A stretch of 64,000 nucleotides of DNA from Timonella sp031979385 (GCA_031979385.1 DALZEF010000002.1:62001-126000), one strand, 5' to 3'; shown: positions 29,074 to 38,100, counted from the stretch's first letter. The notes: generated by a model not told the origin, from the sequence alone. Numbers and translations: made by a program.

Positions 29074-30396
29074 CTACGCCAACTGCGCGAGCATGTCCTG
29101 CCACATGAGGTCGAACCCTGGAAGGGTCTTTGCCGTGGTGGCGACGTTCTCCACGGCGATGCCGGGTACAGCCAACCCGAGGATCGCTCCGGCCGTGGCC
29201 ATTCGGTGGTCGTGGTAGGTGCGGAATGTCCCACCATGCAGTGGTGCCGGGTTGATGATCAGGCCGTCCGGGGTCTCGGTGACGGAGCCACCCAGGCCGT
29301 TGATCTCGGCGGACAGCGCTGCAAGGCGGTCGGTTTCATGACCACGCAGGTGTGCGATTCCGGTGATCTCGGTGGTGGCATCGCCGAGGGCGGCAAGCGC
29401 TGCAAAGGTGGGGGCCAGCTCACCTGCAGGGGAGAGGTCGAGATGTCCAAGGCCACGAATCCGTCCTGTGCCCGTGATCGAGAGTACGCCGTCCACGAGG
29501 CTCACCTTGGCCCCCATACGCTCGAAGATTTCCGGTGCCAGACCACCCGGCTGAGTCGTGGACGATGGCCAGGCGGGAATCCGCACCGTGCCACCGCACA
29601 CGAGTGCCGCAGCCATGAACGGGGTGGCGTTGGAAAGGTCCGGCTCGACGTGAACATCGCGCGCGGTGATTGTTGCCGGGGCGACCGTCCAGGTCACGTT
29701 GTCCGGCTGTTCGACCGAGACACCCGCAGCGCCCAGCACGTCGACGGTCATGTCTATATGCGGCAGTGAGGGCAGTTTCTCGCCCACATGGCGTAACTCC
29801 ACGCCCTTCTCAAAGCGGCTCGCGGCAAGCAGCAGGCCGGATACGAACTGGCTCGAACCCGAGGCATCGACTGTAATGCTGCCACCTGGAACCATTCCGT
29901 CTGTGTTCATCGCGAAGGGCAGGAAGCCATTTGACAGGTCCTCGACGTCCACGCCGAGATCGCGTAGGCCGTCCAGAATCGGCTTCATCGGGCGTACCCG
30001 TGCACCCTCATCCCCATCAATCACGATGCGTCCGCGCACGAGCGCTGCAACGGCGGGTAAGAACCGCATCACCGTTCCAGCCAGGCCGCAGTCGATGTGC
30101 ACCTCACCGACATCAGTTCCCTGAACGATCGGGGAGATGTGGAACTCGCCCGCCTGCTCACCTGGCTCAATCGAAGCCCCAAGTTGGCGTAGGGCCGCGA
30201 TCATGAGTTCGGAGTCACGGGACTGCAGCGTCCCGCGGAGCACACTCGGTCCATCGGCCAGAGCTGCGAGCACAAGGAAGCGGTTGGTCAGCGACTTGGA
30301 GCCGGGAACGGACACGGTTGCATCCAAGCGGGCATTGGCAGGGCGCGACGGTGCTTCCCACAACGGTGAAACAGAGGTTGGCGAGATCGAAGTCAT
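29074..30396 (-). CDS. aroA: 3-phosphoshikimate 1-carboxyvinyltransferase (EPSP synthase)
   Basis: 440 residues. Substrate-binding motifs are intact: PGSKSLTNRFLVLAAL at about 30-45, the GLAGTVMRFLPA segment near 108, SSQFVSGLLLAA near 185, EPDLSNATPFMAAALV near 250, RGHETDRLAAL near 365 and DHRMATAGAILGLAV near 410. The enzyme joins shikimate-3-phosphate and PEP in aromatic amino-acid synthesis. Length and motif order are normal. It appears to lead the aroA-rsgA-hisN transcript. Confidence 0.97.
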   Translation of the reverse strand: MTSISPTSVSPLWEAPSRPANARLDATVSVPGSKSLTNRFLVLAALADGPSVLRGTLQSRDSELMIAALRQLGASIEPGEQAGEFHISPIVQGTDVGEVHIDCGLAGTVMRFLPAVAALVRGRIVIDGDEGARVRPMKPILDGLRDLGVDVEDLSNGFLPFAMNTDGMVPGGSITVDASGSSQFVSGLLLAASRFEKGVELRHVGEKLPSLPHIDMTVDVLGAAGVSVEQPDNVTWTVAPATITARDVHVEPDLSNATPFMAAALVCGGTVRIPAWPSSTTQPGGLAPEIFERMGAKVSLVDGVLSITGTGRIRGLGHLDLSPAGELAPTFAALAALGDATTEITGIAHLRGHETDRLAALSAEINGLGGSVTETPDGLIINPAPLHGGTFRTYHDHRMATAGAILGLAVPGIAVENVATTAKTLPGFDLMWQDMLAQLA

Positions 30397-30477
30397 GCTC
30401 CAAGTCTAGAAGGTTTCCGCAAGACAAGACGCTGGGTCTCACTTCCCAGCACCCTGGCGTGCATTTGTGTACTACCC

Positions 30478-30570
30478 ATTGGCGACGATCTGGCCACACA
30501 AGAGGACGGCCCATGTCCCAGCCACGCTGGGGCAGGGGATACGGACAGAACCAGCAGGCTCGTCGGCAAT
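30478..30570. repeat. PAL-C palindromic repeat, copy 1 (between aroA and DoxX gene)
   Basis: Left end ATTGGCGACGATC (30478-30490) and right end GGCTCGTCGGCAAT (30557-30570) are imperfect inverted repeats (11 of 13 paired). The centre has the hairpin CCCAGC-CAC-GCTGGG (30517-30531). Total 93 bp, nearly the same length and layout as 54865-54958. Confidence 0.6.
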
Positions 30571-30641
30571 CTGCGTCCACATGACGCAGCGGGTGGGATT
30601 TTCCCCACTCGCCACGAAAGTACGCGAGCCAGGTCAGGCGA

Positions 30642-31106
30642 TCACTTCTCGTGCGAACGCGCCTCAGCCCGATCCGCACGAGCCTTCGCAACCCGGTATC
30701 GCATGGACGGCTTACCGGCCGTGTCAGCGGCAACCAGAAGTGCAGCACCCACAGCGCCAACCTTAGCGATGAATGGCCTCATCCGCTCCGAACGCGACAA
30801 CTCCGCCTTGTTGACGGGGGCGTTCGCAACTGCATGCGGTGCGGTCGAGAGAGCGAGGAGTAGACCGGCTGTGCGCGGAGTCTTCGAGAAAGCGAGCGAC
30901 AGCCCCAAGAAAATCGTAGCGGCACCCTGAGCCTGTACGATGCGCTTGATCTGCGTGTCCGATGGCACTTCCTGGCCTGCAACCGTGGCGATCTTCGTGA
31001 CCGGCTCACGAGCCATCTCGACGTGCGACTCTGGATGACGGAGCGCGTCATAGCCGTCGTATACAAACCACGACGCGAGCAGCGGGCGAGCAATCCGACG
31101 CAACAT
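30642..31106 (-). CDS. DoxX family membrane protein
   Basis: 154 residues from ATG 31106 (MLRRIARPLLASWFVYDGYD); an in-frame ATG nine codons upstream is possible. The DoxX pattern is visible: first helix with FVYDGYDALRHP, second helix AQGAATIFLGLSLAF, then LLLALSTAPHAVA and a fourth helix near FIAKVGAVGAALLVAADT. A basic, Arg-rich tail follows. DoxX-like proteins are quinone-linked or redox-associated membrane proteins in some bacteria; the role here is not known. Divergent from sigR, with which it might share redox regulation, though no SigR promoter is seen in its direction. Confidence 0.82.
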   Translation of the reverse strand: MLRRIARPLLASWFVYDGYDALRHPESHVEMAREPVTKIATVAGQEVPSDTQIKRIVQAQGAATIFLGLSLAFSKTPRTAGLLLALSTAPHAVANAPVNKAELSRSERMRPFIAKVGAVGAALLVAADTAGKPSMRYRVAKARADRAEARSHEK

Positions 31107-31312
31107 TGAAAAACCCCAAACTGTGGGTGCCACGCGCTACCCACATCGATACGGTCACATTCCTCTACTCACCATAACCGGCAAGGGCATTCAGCGCTCG
31201 GTTATCCGCGCGTTGCCGCACGCAACATCTCAGGTTGTCAGTACTCCTTACCTTCACTCACAGTGCGCGTGAACGAAGCCAAGGGGCACCTACGCGTTTG
31301 CGAGTGTTCCTT
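31107..31312. other. Non-coding interval between DoxX gene and sigR promoter
   Basis: About 200 bp with no ORF supported by a ribosome-binding site and no hairpin of note. It should hold the promoter of the DoxX gene on the minus strand. Confidence 0.4.
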
Positions 31313-31339
31313 GGGAATGAAAATGCCCCCATGACTGTT
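31313..31339 (+). promoter_or_regulatory. SigR/SigH-type promoter of sigR-rsrA (autoregulation)
   Basis: GGGAAT (31313-31318), an 18-bp spacer, and GTT (31337-31339) match the disulfide-stress sigma factor consensus GGGAAT-N18-GTT exactly. Transcription would start near 31346-31350, about 80 nt before the preferred sigR ATG. Confidence 0.85.
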
Positions 31340-31429
31340 GGACCGTGAGTGACAGCAAACGTTATGGACCGAGGCACAGGAGCGATTCAACTGGTCAACC
31401 CGGCGACCCTCGACATAGGCTCTACAGTG

Positions 31430-32227
31430 ATGACCACTCATGAGTCGAACCCGACCCCACACCCAGAATCGGACGTGATCACCTCTGAGAATGCGGAGGC
31501 GATCGCGGACCAGATACTTGCCGATGACATTGGCGAGGACACCGACCGTGCCCCCGAATCGGAGAGCGCGGAACAGCGCGCCGCCCGCTTCGAACGGGAT
31601 GCGCTCGGATACCTGGACCAGATGTACGCTGCCGCACTCCGCATGACCCGGAACCCCTCGGACGCAGAGGACCTGTTACAGGAAACCTTCGCCAAGGCGT
31701 TCGCGGCGTTCCACCAGTACCGCCCAGACACCAACCTCAAAGCCTGGCTGTACCGCATCCTCACGAACACCTACATCAACAGTTACCGCAAGAAGCAGCG
31801 TGAGCCGAAGCAATCCAACTCCGAGGAAATCGAGGACTGGCAGATTGCACGTGCGGCCTCACACACATCGACCGGACTGAAATCAGCCGAGGCTGAAGCC
31901 CTCGAGCGGCTCCCAGACTCGGACATCAAGCGCGCCCTCCAGGAACTCCCAGAGGACCGCCGCATCGCCGTATACCTCGCCGATGTTGAGGGATTCCCGT
32001 ACAAGGAAATCGCCGAGATGATGGGCAGCCCCATCGGAACCGTCATGTCTCGGCTACACCGGGGCCGCGCGCAACTGCGTGAACTCCTACGCGACTACGC
32101 CGCGGGCATGGGATTTGGAACAGGGGAAACCTCCTCCGCACGCACAGCACGCAAGAGTTCAGCGAAGAGCGCGCGCAGTGCCTCTGATGCATCGGATGCC
32201 TCGACCTCACCGGAGCAAGCATCATGA
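31430..32227 (+). CDS. sigR: RNA polymerase sigma factor SigR/SigH (redox stress)
   Basis: 265 residues from ATG 31430. Region 2 is FERDALGYLDQMYAAALRMT through LKAWLYRILTNTYINSYRKK; region 4 is LPEDRRIAVYLADVEGFPYK through GTVMSRLHRGRAQLRELL. An acidic N-terminal extension of about 60 residues and a Ser/Ala-rich C-terminal tail are variable. The frame continues upstream to GTG 31349, at the predicted transcription start, so a longer isoform is possible, as known for Streptomyces SigR. The next gene, rsrA, overlaps by 4 bp, and the SigR-type promoter upstream marks positive autoregulation. It controls thiol-oxidative stress genes. Confidence 0.95.
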   Translation: MTTHESNPTPHPESDVITSENAEAIADQILADDIGEDTDRAPESESAEQRAARFERDALGYLDQMYAAALRMTRNPSDAEDLLQETFAKAFAAFHQYRPDTNLKAWLYRILTNTYINSYRKKQREPKQSNSEEIEDWQIARAASHTSTGLKSAEAEALERLPDSDIKRALQELPEDRRIAVYLADVEGFPYKEIAEMMGSPIGTVMSRLHRGRAQLRELLRDYAAGMGFGTGETSSARTARKSSAKSARSASDASDASTSPEQAS

Positions 32228-32517
32228 CCGAGAAACCTACACAAGATTGCAGCAAGGACATGGCATACGAGCTCGACAAAGAAGCCTGCGAGTCCGTCGT
32301 GGAGCACATCTTCGAGTACCTTGACTCGGAGATGACCGAGGAAGACACGGCCCGTGTCCGTGCGCACGTGGCCGAATGTTCGCCGTGCCTCGCCGAACTC
32401 TCAATCGACGAACTCATCAAGTCCGCTCTCAAACGGTCCTGTAGCGAACGGGCTCCAGAGCACCTGAGGGTGCGAATTCGGGCGCAGTTCACGCAGGTGA
32501 CCATCACCGAGGGCTAA
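32224..32517 (+). CDS. rsrA: Mycothiol-system anti-sigma factor RsrA
   Basis: 97 residues. The zinc-binding anti-sigma motif HVAECSPC gives His48, Cys52 and Cys55 (Hx3Cx2C), and Cys22 lies 26 residues before His48, the same spacing as Cys11-His37 in Streptomyces RsrA. Oxidation of such thiols releases zinc and frees SigR. The ATGA overlap with sigR couples their synthesis. A very long hairpin follows at 32533. Confidence 0.95.
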   Translation: MTEKPTQDCSKDMAYELDKEACESVVEHIFEYLDSEMTEEDTARVRAHVAECSPCLAELSIDELIKSALKRSCSERAPEHLRVRIRAQFTQVTITEG

Positions 32518-32532
32518 ACACAGCGGCTGTGT

Positions 32533-32601
32533 CGATGTTGCGCTTGTGTCGGCGGTATCACCAAAAACATTGGTGACACCGCCGACACAAGCGCAACATC
32601 G
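32533..32601 (+). terminator. Exceptionally long hairpin after rsrA
   Basis: Two 30-nt arms (32533-32562 and 32572-32601) pair throughout except for one G-T wobble and close a 9-nt loop AAAAACATT. No T-run follows. It is placed like a terminator but the stem is about twice the usual length. Confidence 0.6.
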
Positions 32602-32627
32602 TTCTGATCGAAAACAAGCTCGGAAAA

Positions 32628-32670
32628 CACAAGGGCCGGAACACGTCAGTGACGTGTTCCGGCCCTTGTG
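32628..32670 (-). terminator. Terminator of the bL37 gene
   Basis: Two 21-nt arms (32628-32648 and 32650-32670) form a perfect palindrome around one base. On the minus strand the stem is followed by TTTT, consistent with termination of the small ribosomal protein gene. Confidence 0.7.
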
Positions 32671-32685
32671 CTTAGTCCAAACGAC

Positions 32686-32760
32686 TCATGCGTTTGGACG
32701 CTTGCCGTGGTTTGCGCCCTTACCGGCACGGCTGCGACGCTTACGTCCGCGCTTGCTCAT
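32686..32760 (-). CDS. 50S ribosomal protein bL37
   Basis: Only 24 residues: MSKRGRKRRSRAGKGANHGK followed by RPNA. The C-terminal ANHGKRPNA and the very basic composition are those of the actinobacterial large-subunit protein bL37. GAAGGAG lies 6 nt before the ATG on the minus strand, an excellent ribosome-binding site. The gene sits between rsrA and pilT, its own terminator being at 32628. Such short genes are easily missed. Confidence 0.9.
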   Translation of the reverse strand: MSKRGRKRRSRAGKGANHGKRPNA

Positions 32761-33029
32761 GGTGATCTCCTTCAATGTCAGGCATGCCCACCCAGGTCAA
32801 AAGAACCTCAGGCTCTCAACCGCGCACTACGCAGCGAAGAACAAGCGTCCTGTTTGAGGTAAACATGAATCGCGCGTGCTTGAGCACACGCCCAGCCCTA
32901 TTTTTCCACACATCGCACCGCCCGTAAAAACCGATCGCATCAGATCACACTCCCGTTCGCATCTCTCGCGTGCACAGCCACGTACCCTGCCATGTGAGAT
33001 GCGGGACCGACCAGGGGTATCGTCGGGAA

Positions 33030-33049
33030 GCGAAATTATAAAGTTTCGC
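33030..33049. promoter_or_regulatory. Inverted repeat over a possible pilT promoter -10
   Basis: GCGAAA-TTATAAAG-TTTCGC (33030-33049) is a 6-bp perfect inverted repeat around an A/T-rich TATAAA-like -10 element, about 25 bp before the preferred pilT start. An operator or a promoter is possible. Confidence 0.35.
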
Positions 33050-33073
33050 CACCTGTGCGCCGATACCTTCGAT

Positions 33074-34159
33074 GTGACGCAACTACAGTCTGTAATCCCG
33101 CTTTTGCATGCCCTGGCTTCGAACGGCGGCTCTGACCTGCACGTCAAGGTTGGTTCCGCCCCGCGAGTCCGTGTTGATGGCCGCCTCCGCCGCCTCCAGG
33201 TGCCGCCGCTGACCGCCGATGACACCCTCAGCATGCTCGAAGAGGTGTTGCCAGCCAACCTTGGCCCGAGTTTTGAAGCCACCCACGACGCGGACTTTGC
33301 GTACCAACTCGACGGCGTCGGCCGTTTCCGTGCGAACGCCTATCTGGCCCGTGGCACCGTGTCGATGGTGTTCAGGCGGGTTGCGGAGAACGCGCAGACC
33401 CTCGAGCAACTAGGGCTGCCCAGCGTTCTGGGCGACCTTGCGCTCGAACCGCGTGGACTCGTACTCGTGACTGGCCCAACCGGTTCCGGTAAGACCACGA
33501 CCCTGTCCGCGATGGTCGACCTCATCAACGAGAAGCGTGAGGTCAACATCGTCACGATTGAGGACCCCATTGAGGTACTCCACTCGGACAAGAAGGCGAT
33601 CATCTCGCAGCGCGAGGTGCGCCACGACACCGCAGACTTCAACACCGCGTTGCGTGCGGCAATGCGTCAGGACCCAGACGTCATCCTGGTCGGTGAGATG
33701 CGTGACGCTGAAACCGTGCGTGCAGCGCTCCAGGCAGGTGAGACCGGACACATGGTCCTCTCCACCTTGCACACGATCGACGCTGAGGAAACGATCAACC
33801 GTATCGTCGACTTCTTCCCAAGCCACGAACAGACCCAGATTCGCATGGCTCTGGCACAGTCCCTGCGCGGTATTGTGTCGCAGCGTCTGGTCACACGCTC
33901 GAATGGCAAGGGGCGGTGCGCCGTGGCCGAGGTCATGATCAACACCGGCCGCACCGCGGAATCGATCATCAACCCTGGGGACAACCCGCCGATCACCGAT
34001 CTGATCTCCGAAGGTGAGTACTACCGCATGCAAACCTTCGACCAGCACCTGTTTGACCTGGTACGTGACGGTGTCGTGACTTATGAGACTGCGATCACGG
34101 CATCGACGGCGCCGCAGGACCTCACGGTCCAACTCCGTGCGGCGGGCATCATCCAGTAG
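33074..34159 (+). CDS. pilT: PilT-type twitching motility / secretion ATPase
   Basis: 361 residues from GTG 33074, which begins the family N-terminus (TQLQSVIPLLHALASNGGSD LHVKVG). The frame is open to 32876, and ATG 32999 is a longer alternative, but a probable -10 element inside that stretch favours the short form. Motifs: Walker A GPTGSGKTT near 137, Asp box TIEDPIEVLHSDKKAIISQ, Walker B DPDVILVGEMRD near 205, and His box STLHTIDAEETINRIVDFF near 232. PilT retracts type IV pili. No pilB, pilC or pilin gene lies nearby, so it is either an orphan or serves a distant locus. Confidence 0.9.
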   Translation: MTQLQSVIPLLHALASNGGSDLHVKVGSAPRVRVDGRLRRLQVPPLTADDTLSMLEEVLPANLGPSFEATHDADFAYQLDGVGRFRANAYLARGTVSMVFRRVAENAQTLEQLGLPSVLGDLALEPRGLVLVTGPTGSGKTTTLSAMVDLINEKREVNIVTIEDPIEVLHSDKKAIISQREVRHDTADFNTALRAAMRQDPDVILVGEMRDAETVRAALQAGETGHMVLSTLHTIDAEETINRIVDFFPSHEQTQIRMALAQSLRGIVSQRLVTRSNGKGRCAVAEVMINTGRTAESIINPGDNPPITDLISEGEYYRMQTFDQHLFDLVRDGVVTYETAITASTAPQDLTVQLRAAGIIQ

Positions 34160-34204
34160 TCGCGTTCGCCCGTTGACGGGCTTCTTTCTGATTGACGACG
34201 ATTC

Positions 34205-34232
34205 GGCCGGGACCCATCAGGGTCCCGGCCTT
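34205..34232 (+). terminator. Terminator of pilT
   Basis: Perfect 11-bp stem GGCCGGGACCC-ATCA-GGGTCCCGGCC (34205-34230) followed by TT, 46 bp after the stop codon. Confidence 0.75.
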
Positions 34233-34277
34233 CGTTGTCTGGATGCTGGGGTGTGGGACCTAGGCTGGGCACGACCC

Positions 34278-34341
34278 ACATGGTGATTTTCCGGGATCAG
34301 GGTTGTTTTTCTTAGGTATTTTTACCGGAAAATCACCATGT
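34278..34341. repeat. PAL-A palindromic repeat, copy 2 (between convergent pilT and SGNH gene)
   Basis: Perfect 17-nt arms ACATGGTGATTTTCCGG (34278-34294) and CCGGAAAATCACCATGT (34325-34341). The interior shares GGATnAGGGT and TTTTTCTTAGGT with copy 1 at 21008. Confidence 0.75.
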
Positions 34342-34446
34342 CAGCCGGGAGTGGCAGTGTGAGCAATAGCTTGCGCACTCACACGGGAAAAGTACGCGCC
34401 AAACTAGAGCCGAGGCCGGAAGGCGTCCGACTCGTCGGAAAGGAAA

Positions 34447-35049
34447 CTATTCGTCCTCGGGCAACCCGAGCCAGGTGTGCCAACCAGTGTGCAGCACCAG
34501 CCACGCCATGAGGCCATAGCCTGCCTGCCCAGGGTAAGCGCCGGGAGAGACCCCAAGATCGGCGTTCCACTGCTCGTGGCTCACGAGCGGCGTGAACGTG
34601 TCCACATACGGTACGCGGCGACGCTGGGCAACATCGGCGTAGGCTGCGGACAACTCGGCCAGCGCGTTCGACAGCGCCGGAACGGTTGGCGGTGGCCCCA
34701 CCACAAGCGTAGGAATCCGACGCTCAGAGGCCACGTCGAGGACGTTCGCGAGATTCAGGCGGGAACGAGCCAGCGATAGTTCCGCTGTGATGTCGTTGTG
34801 CGACAAACCGATGATGAGCCGGTGATCCACATCCGCATTCGAGGTGACGCGACGGTTGAACTCGTCTTCCCAGCGGGCCGACAGACCAGAAGTCGTCTCA
34901 TAGGGGACAGCCAGGTTGAACAACTGCGGCGGGCGTGGGGAGCGGGTACGTGCGACAACGCGTCCGATCCACCCGAGAGCGCGGGGATCGCCGATGCCTG
35001 CGGTGAGCTCATCACCAATCGCACAGATACGCACGTCAGATGCAGACAC
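34447..35049 (-). CDS. SGNH/GDSL-fold protein lacking the catalytic serine
   Basis: 200 residues from GTG 35049, five bases after GAGGAG. The fold signature is present: strand and turn CAIGDELTAGIGDPRALGWI, then VVGPPPTVPALSNALAEL and YVDTFTPLVS. In the first block the usual GDS(L) reads Gly12-Asp13-Glu14-Leu15, so the nucleophile serine is glutamate. The oxyanion Gly/Asn region reads LSHNDI, and no clear DxxH pair ends the protein (PGAYPGQAGYGLMAWLVLHT). It may be an inactive relative with a binding role. No signal peptide. It follows kgd on the same strand but a terminator lies between. Confidence 0.72.
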   Translation of the reverse strand: MSASDVRICAIGDELTAGIGDPRALGWIGRVVARTRSPRPPQLFNLAVPYETTSGLSARWEDEFNRRVTSNADVDHRLIIGLSHNDITAELSLARSRLNLANVLDVASERRIPTLVVGPPPTVPALSNALAELSAAYADVAQRRRVPYVDTFTPLVSHEQWNADLGVSPGAYPGQAGYGLMAWLVLHTGWHTWLGLPEDE

Positions 35050-35071
35050 GTAAACTCCTCATAGAAAAACA

Positions 35072-35108
35072 TTGGGCCGCTACGGAACATCCGTCCGTAG
35101 CGGCCCAA
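35072..35108 (-). terminator. Terminator of kgd
   Basis: Perfect 15-bp stem TTGGGCCGCTACGGA (35072-35086) / TCCGTAGCGGCCCAA (35094-35108); on the minus strand it runs into TGTTTTTC, just after the kgd stop and about 20 bp before the SGNH start. Confidence 0.85.
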
Positions 35109-35124
35109 GTTCTAGCGAAAACTA

Positions 35125-38100
35125 CTAGCGGGCAAGCGCGCGCTCGATCAGGCTTGTTTGCTCCTGCTTGTGAATTTTAGCCGTACCAACAGCCGGTGAT
35201 GCGGAGGCTGGCCGTGCCACAACACTGATCTTGCGTCCAAGCTGTTCCGGAAGGTTCAGAGCCAGGAATGGCCACGCGCCCTGGTTCTCTGGTTCATCCT
35301 GAACCCACACAACCTCGGCGTCACCGAACGGTGCGAGCGCCTCACGAATCTGGTCGGTCTTGAGCGGGTAAAGCTGCTCAAGACGAACAAACGCGACACG
35401 TTCATCGTTGTTCTTCTGCGCCTGTGCAAGAAGGTCGTAGTAGACCTTTCCAGCGGTCAGGATCACGCGGTCAACCGTGCCGCCCTGAGCCACGCGAGAC
35501 TGGGCAGTTGCGTCGCCGATAACCTCGCGGAACGTTCCCGAGGTGAACTCCTGCGGTGATGAAGCCGCAGCACGCAGGCGGAGCATCGACTTCGGCGTCA
35601 TCACCACGAGTGGGCGACGCGGACGGTCGTAAGCTTGGCGGCGCAGCAGGTGGAAGTAGTTTGCCGGGGAACTTGGGTGTGCGATCGTCATGTTGTCTTC
35701 CGCGCACAACTGCAGGAAGCGCTCGATGCGTGCCGAGGAGTGGTCCGGTCCCTGACCCTCGTAGCCGTGCGGCAGGAGCATGACCACGGAGGAGTTCTGC
35801 GACCACTTCTGCTCAGCGGAGGAAATGAACTCGTCGATCACTGTCTGCGCGCCGTTTACGAAGTCACCGAATTGGGCTTCCCACAGCACGAGCGCATCTG
35901 GACGCTCAACGGAGTAACCGTATTCGAAGCCAAGGCAGGCATACTCGGACAGGGAGGAATCATAGACCCAGAACTTTGCCTGGTCCGCAGACAGGTACAG
36001 CAGAGGAGTCCACTCGGCTCCCGTGTTGCGGTCGTGGAGCACTGCGTGACGCTGCACGAAGGTTCCACGACGGGAGTCCTGACCGGCGAGGCGGACGGGT
36101 GTGCCCTCCATGACCAGGGTTCCAAACGCGAGGATCTCCGCGAAGCCCCAGTCGATTCCGCCTTCCTTGACCATCTTGTTGCGGCGCTCCATGAGCTGCT
36201 GCAACTTCGGGTGCACGGTGAAGCCTGCGGGGGCATGCAGGTGGGCTTCGCCGATGCGGTCGAGCATGAACTGCGGCACGGCGGTCTGCCAACCCACCAT
36301 GGTTCCGGCGTCCTCGCGCTGGGACTCGGGGCGTTCCAGACCATGAATTTGGTCGGTCTCGGTCGAAGGCTGGAAGTCATCCGAACGTGTCTCCGTGAAC
36401 ACACGTTCAAGTTGGGCCTGGTAGTCCTGAAGTACTTCCTCGGCGGTCTCAAGCGAGATGTCTCCACGAGCCACGAGCGTCTCGGTGTACAGCTTGCGGA
36501 CCGAGCGCATGTTCTCGATGAGGTTGTACATGAGTGGTTGGGTCATTGATGGGTCGTCGCCCTCGTTGTGGCCGCGGCGACGGTAGGAGATCATGTCGAT
36601 GATGACGTCCTGGTTGAATTCCTCGCGGTACTCGAATGCGAGGCGAGCTACCCGCACAACTGCTTCGGGGTCGTCGCCGTTCACGTGGAAGATCGGCACC
36701 TGGTAGCCCTTGGCGACGTCCGTCGAGTAGAACGTCGAACGGGAGTTCGCTGGGGCCGTTGTGAAGCCGATCTGGTTGTTGATGATCACGTGGATCGTGC
36801 CACCGGTGTTGTATCCGCGCAGGCGGGAGAGGTTGAGAACTTCCATGACCACACCCTGACCCGCGAACGCAGCGTCGCCGTGAACCAGGATCGGCAGGAC
36901 GGAGAATCCGTCGCCTCCGAGGTCGATGCGGTCCTGCTTGGCTCGGACGATTCCCTCAAGAACCGGGTCCACGGCCTCAAGGTGGGATGGGTTGGCCGCG
37001 AGGGATACCTTGGTGGTCTCACCCGACTCTGCGGTGAACGTACCCTCGGTTCCGAGGTGGTACTTCACGTCGCCGGAACCTTGGTAGGTGCGTGGGTCGA
37101 GGTTGCCTTCGAACTCCTGGAAGATCTGGCTGTAGCTTTTGCCAGCGATGTTGGCGAGCACGTTGAGGCGGCCGCGGTGTGCCATGCCGATCGATACCTC
37201 ATCGAGTCCGGACTCTGCGGCGCCGGTCAGGATTTCATCAAGCAGCGGGATGATGGATTCGGAACCTTCGAGCGAGAAGCGCTTTTGGCCCACGAACTTG
37301 GTTTGCAGGAAGGTCTCGAACGCCTCCGCGGCGTTGAGGCGGCGCAGGATCCGCAACTGCTCGTCGTGTGGCGTGCGTTCATAGGGGGCCTCGAGTTTGG
37401 CCTGGAGCCACTTGCGCTGGGTGCGGTCTGCGATGTGCATGTACTCGACACCGATGGTGCGGCAGTAGGCGTCACGCAGCAGCCCGAGGATGTCGCGGAG
37501 CTTCATCTTGGATTTGCCGCCGAACCCGCGGGTCGGGAAGGTGCGGTCGAGGTCCCATAGGGTCAGGCCGTGAGTCTGCACGTCGAGGTCTGCATGCTTG
37601 CGCTGACGGTAGGACAGCGGGTCCGTCTCGGCCATGAAGTGTCCGCGTGAGCGGTATGCGTGGATGAGTTCGGCGATGCGCGCTGGCTTCTCGGCCTCGT
37701 CCTCCGCGTCAACGGTGTTGTCCTGGACCCAGCGAACTGGCTCGTAGGGTACCCGCAACGCGATGAACAGACGGTCGTAGAAGTCATCGAGGCCGAGAAG
37801 CTTGTTGTGGATCAGGCGCAGGAAATCGCCGGATTGCGCACCCTGGATGATGCGGTGGTCATAGGTTGAGGTGAGCGTCAACACCTTGGAGATACCCATG
37901 CGTGCCAGTTGTTCGCTGGACGCCCCTGCGAACTCCGCGGGGTAGTCCATCGCTCCGACACCGATGATTGCGCCCTGGCCCTTCATGAGGCGCGGTACGG
38001 AGTGCACGGTTCCGATGGTTCCAGGGTTGGTGAGTGAGACGGTCACGCCCTGGAAATCCTCGACCCCGAGTTTTCCGTTGCGAGCCTTGCGCACAACGCC

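Noticed and set aside
35635..37560. Two long plus-strand open frames (304 and 330 codons) inside kgd
   Set aside because: Antisense shadows of kgd; no start signals and no recognisable protein features.
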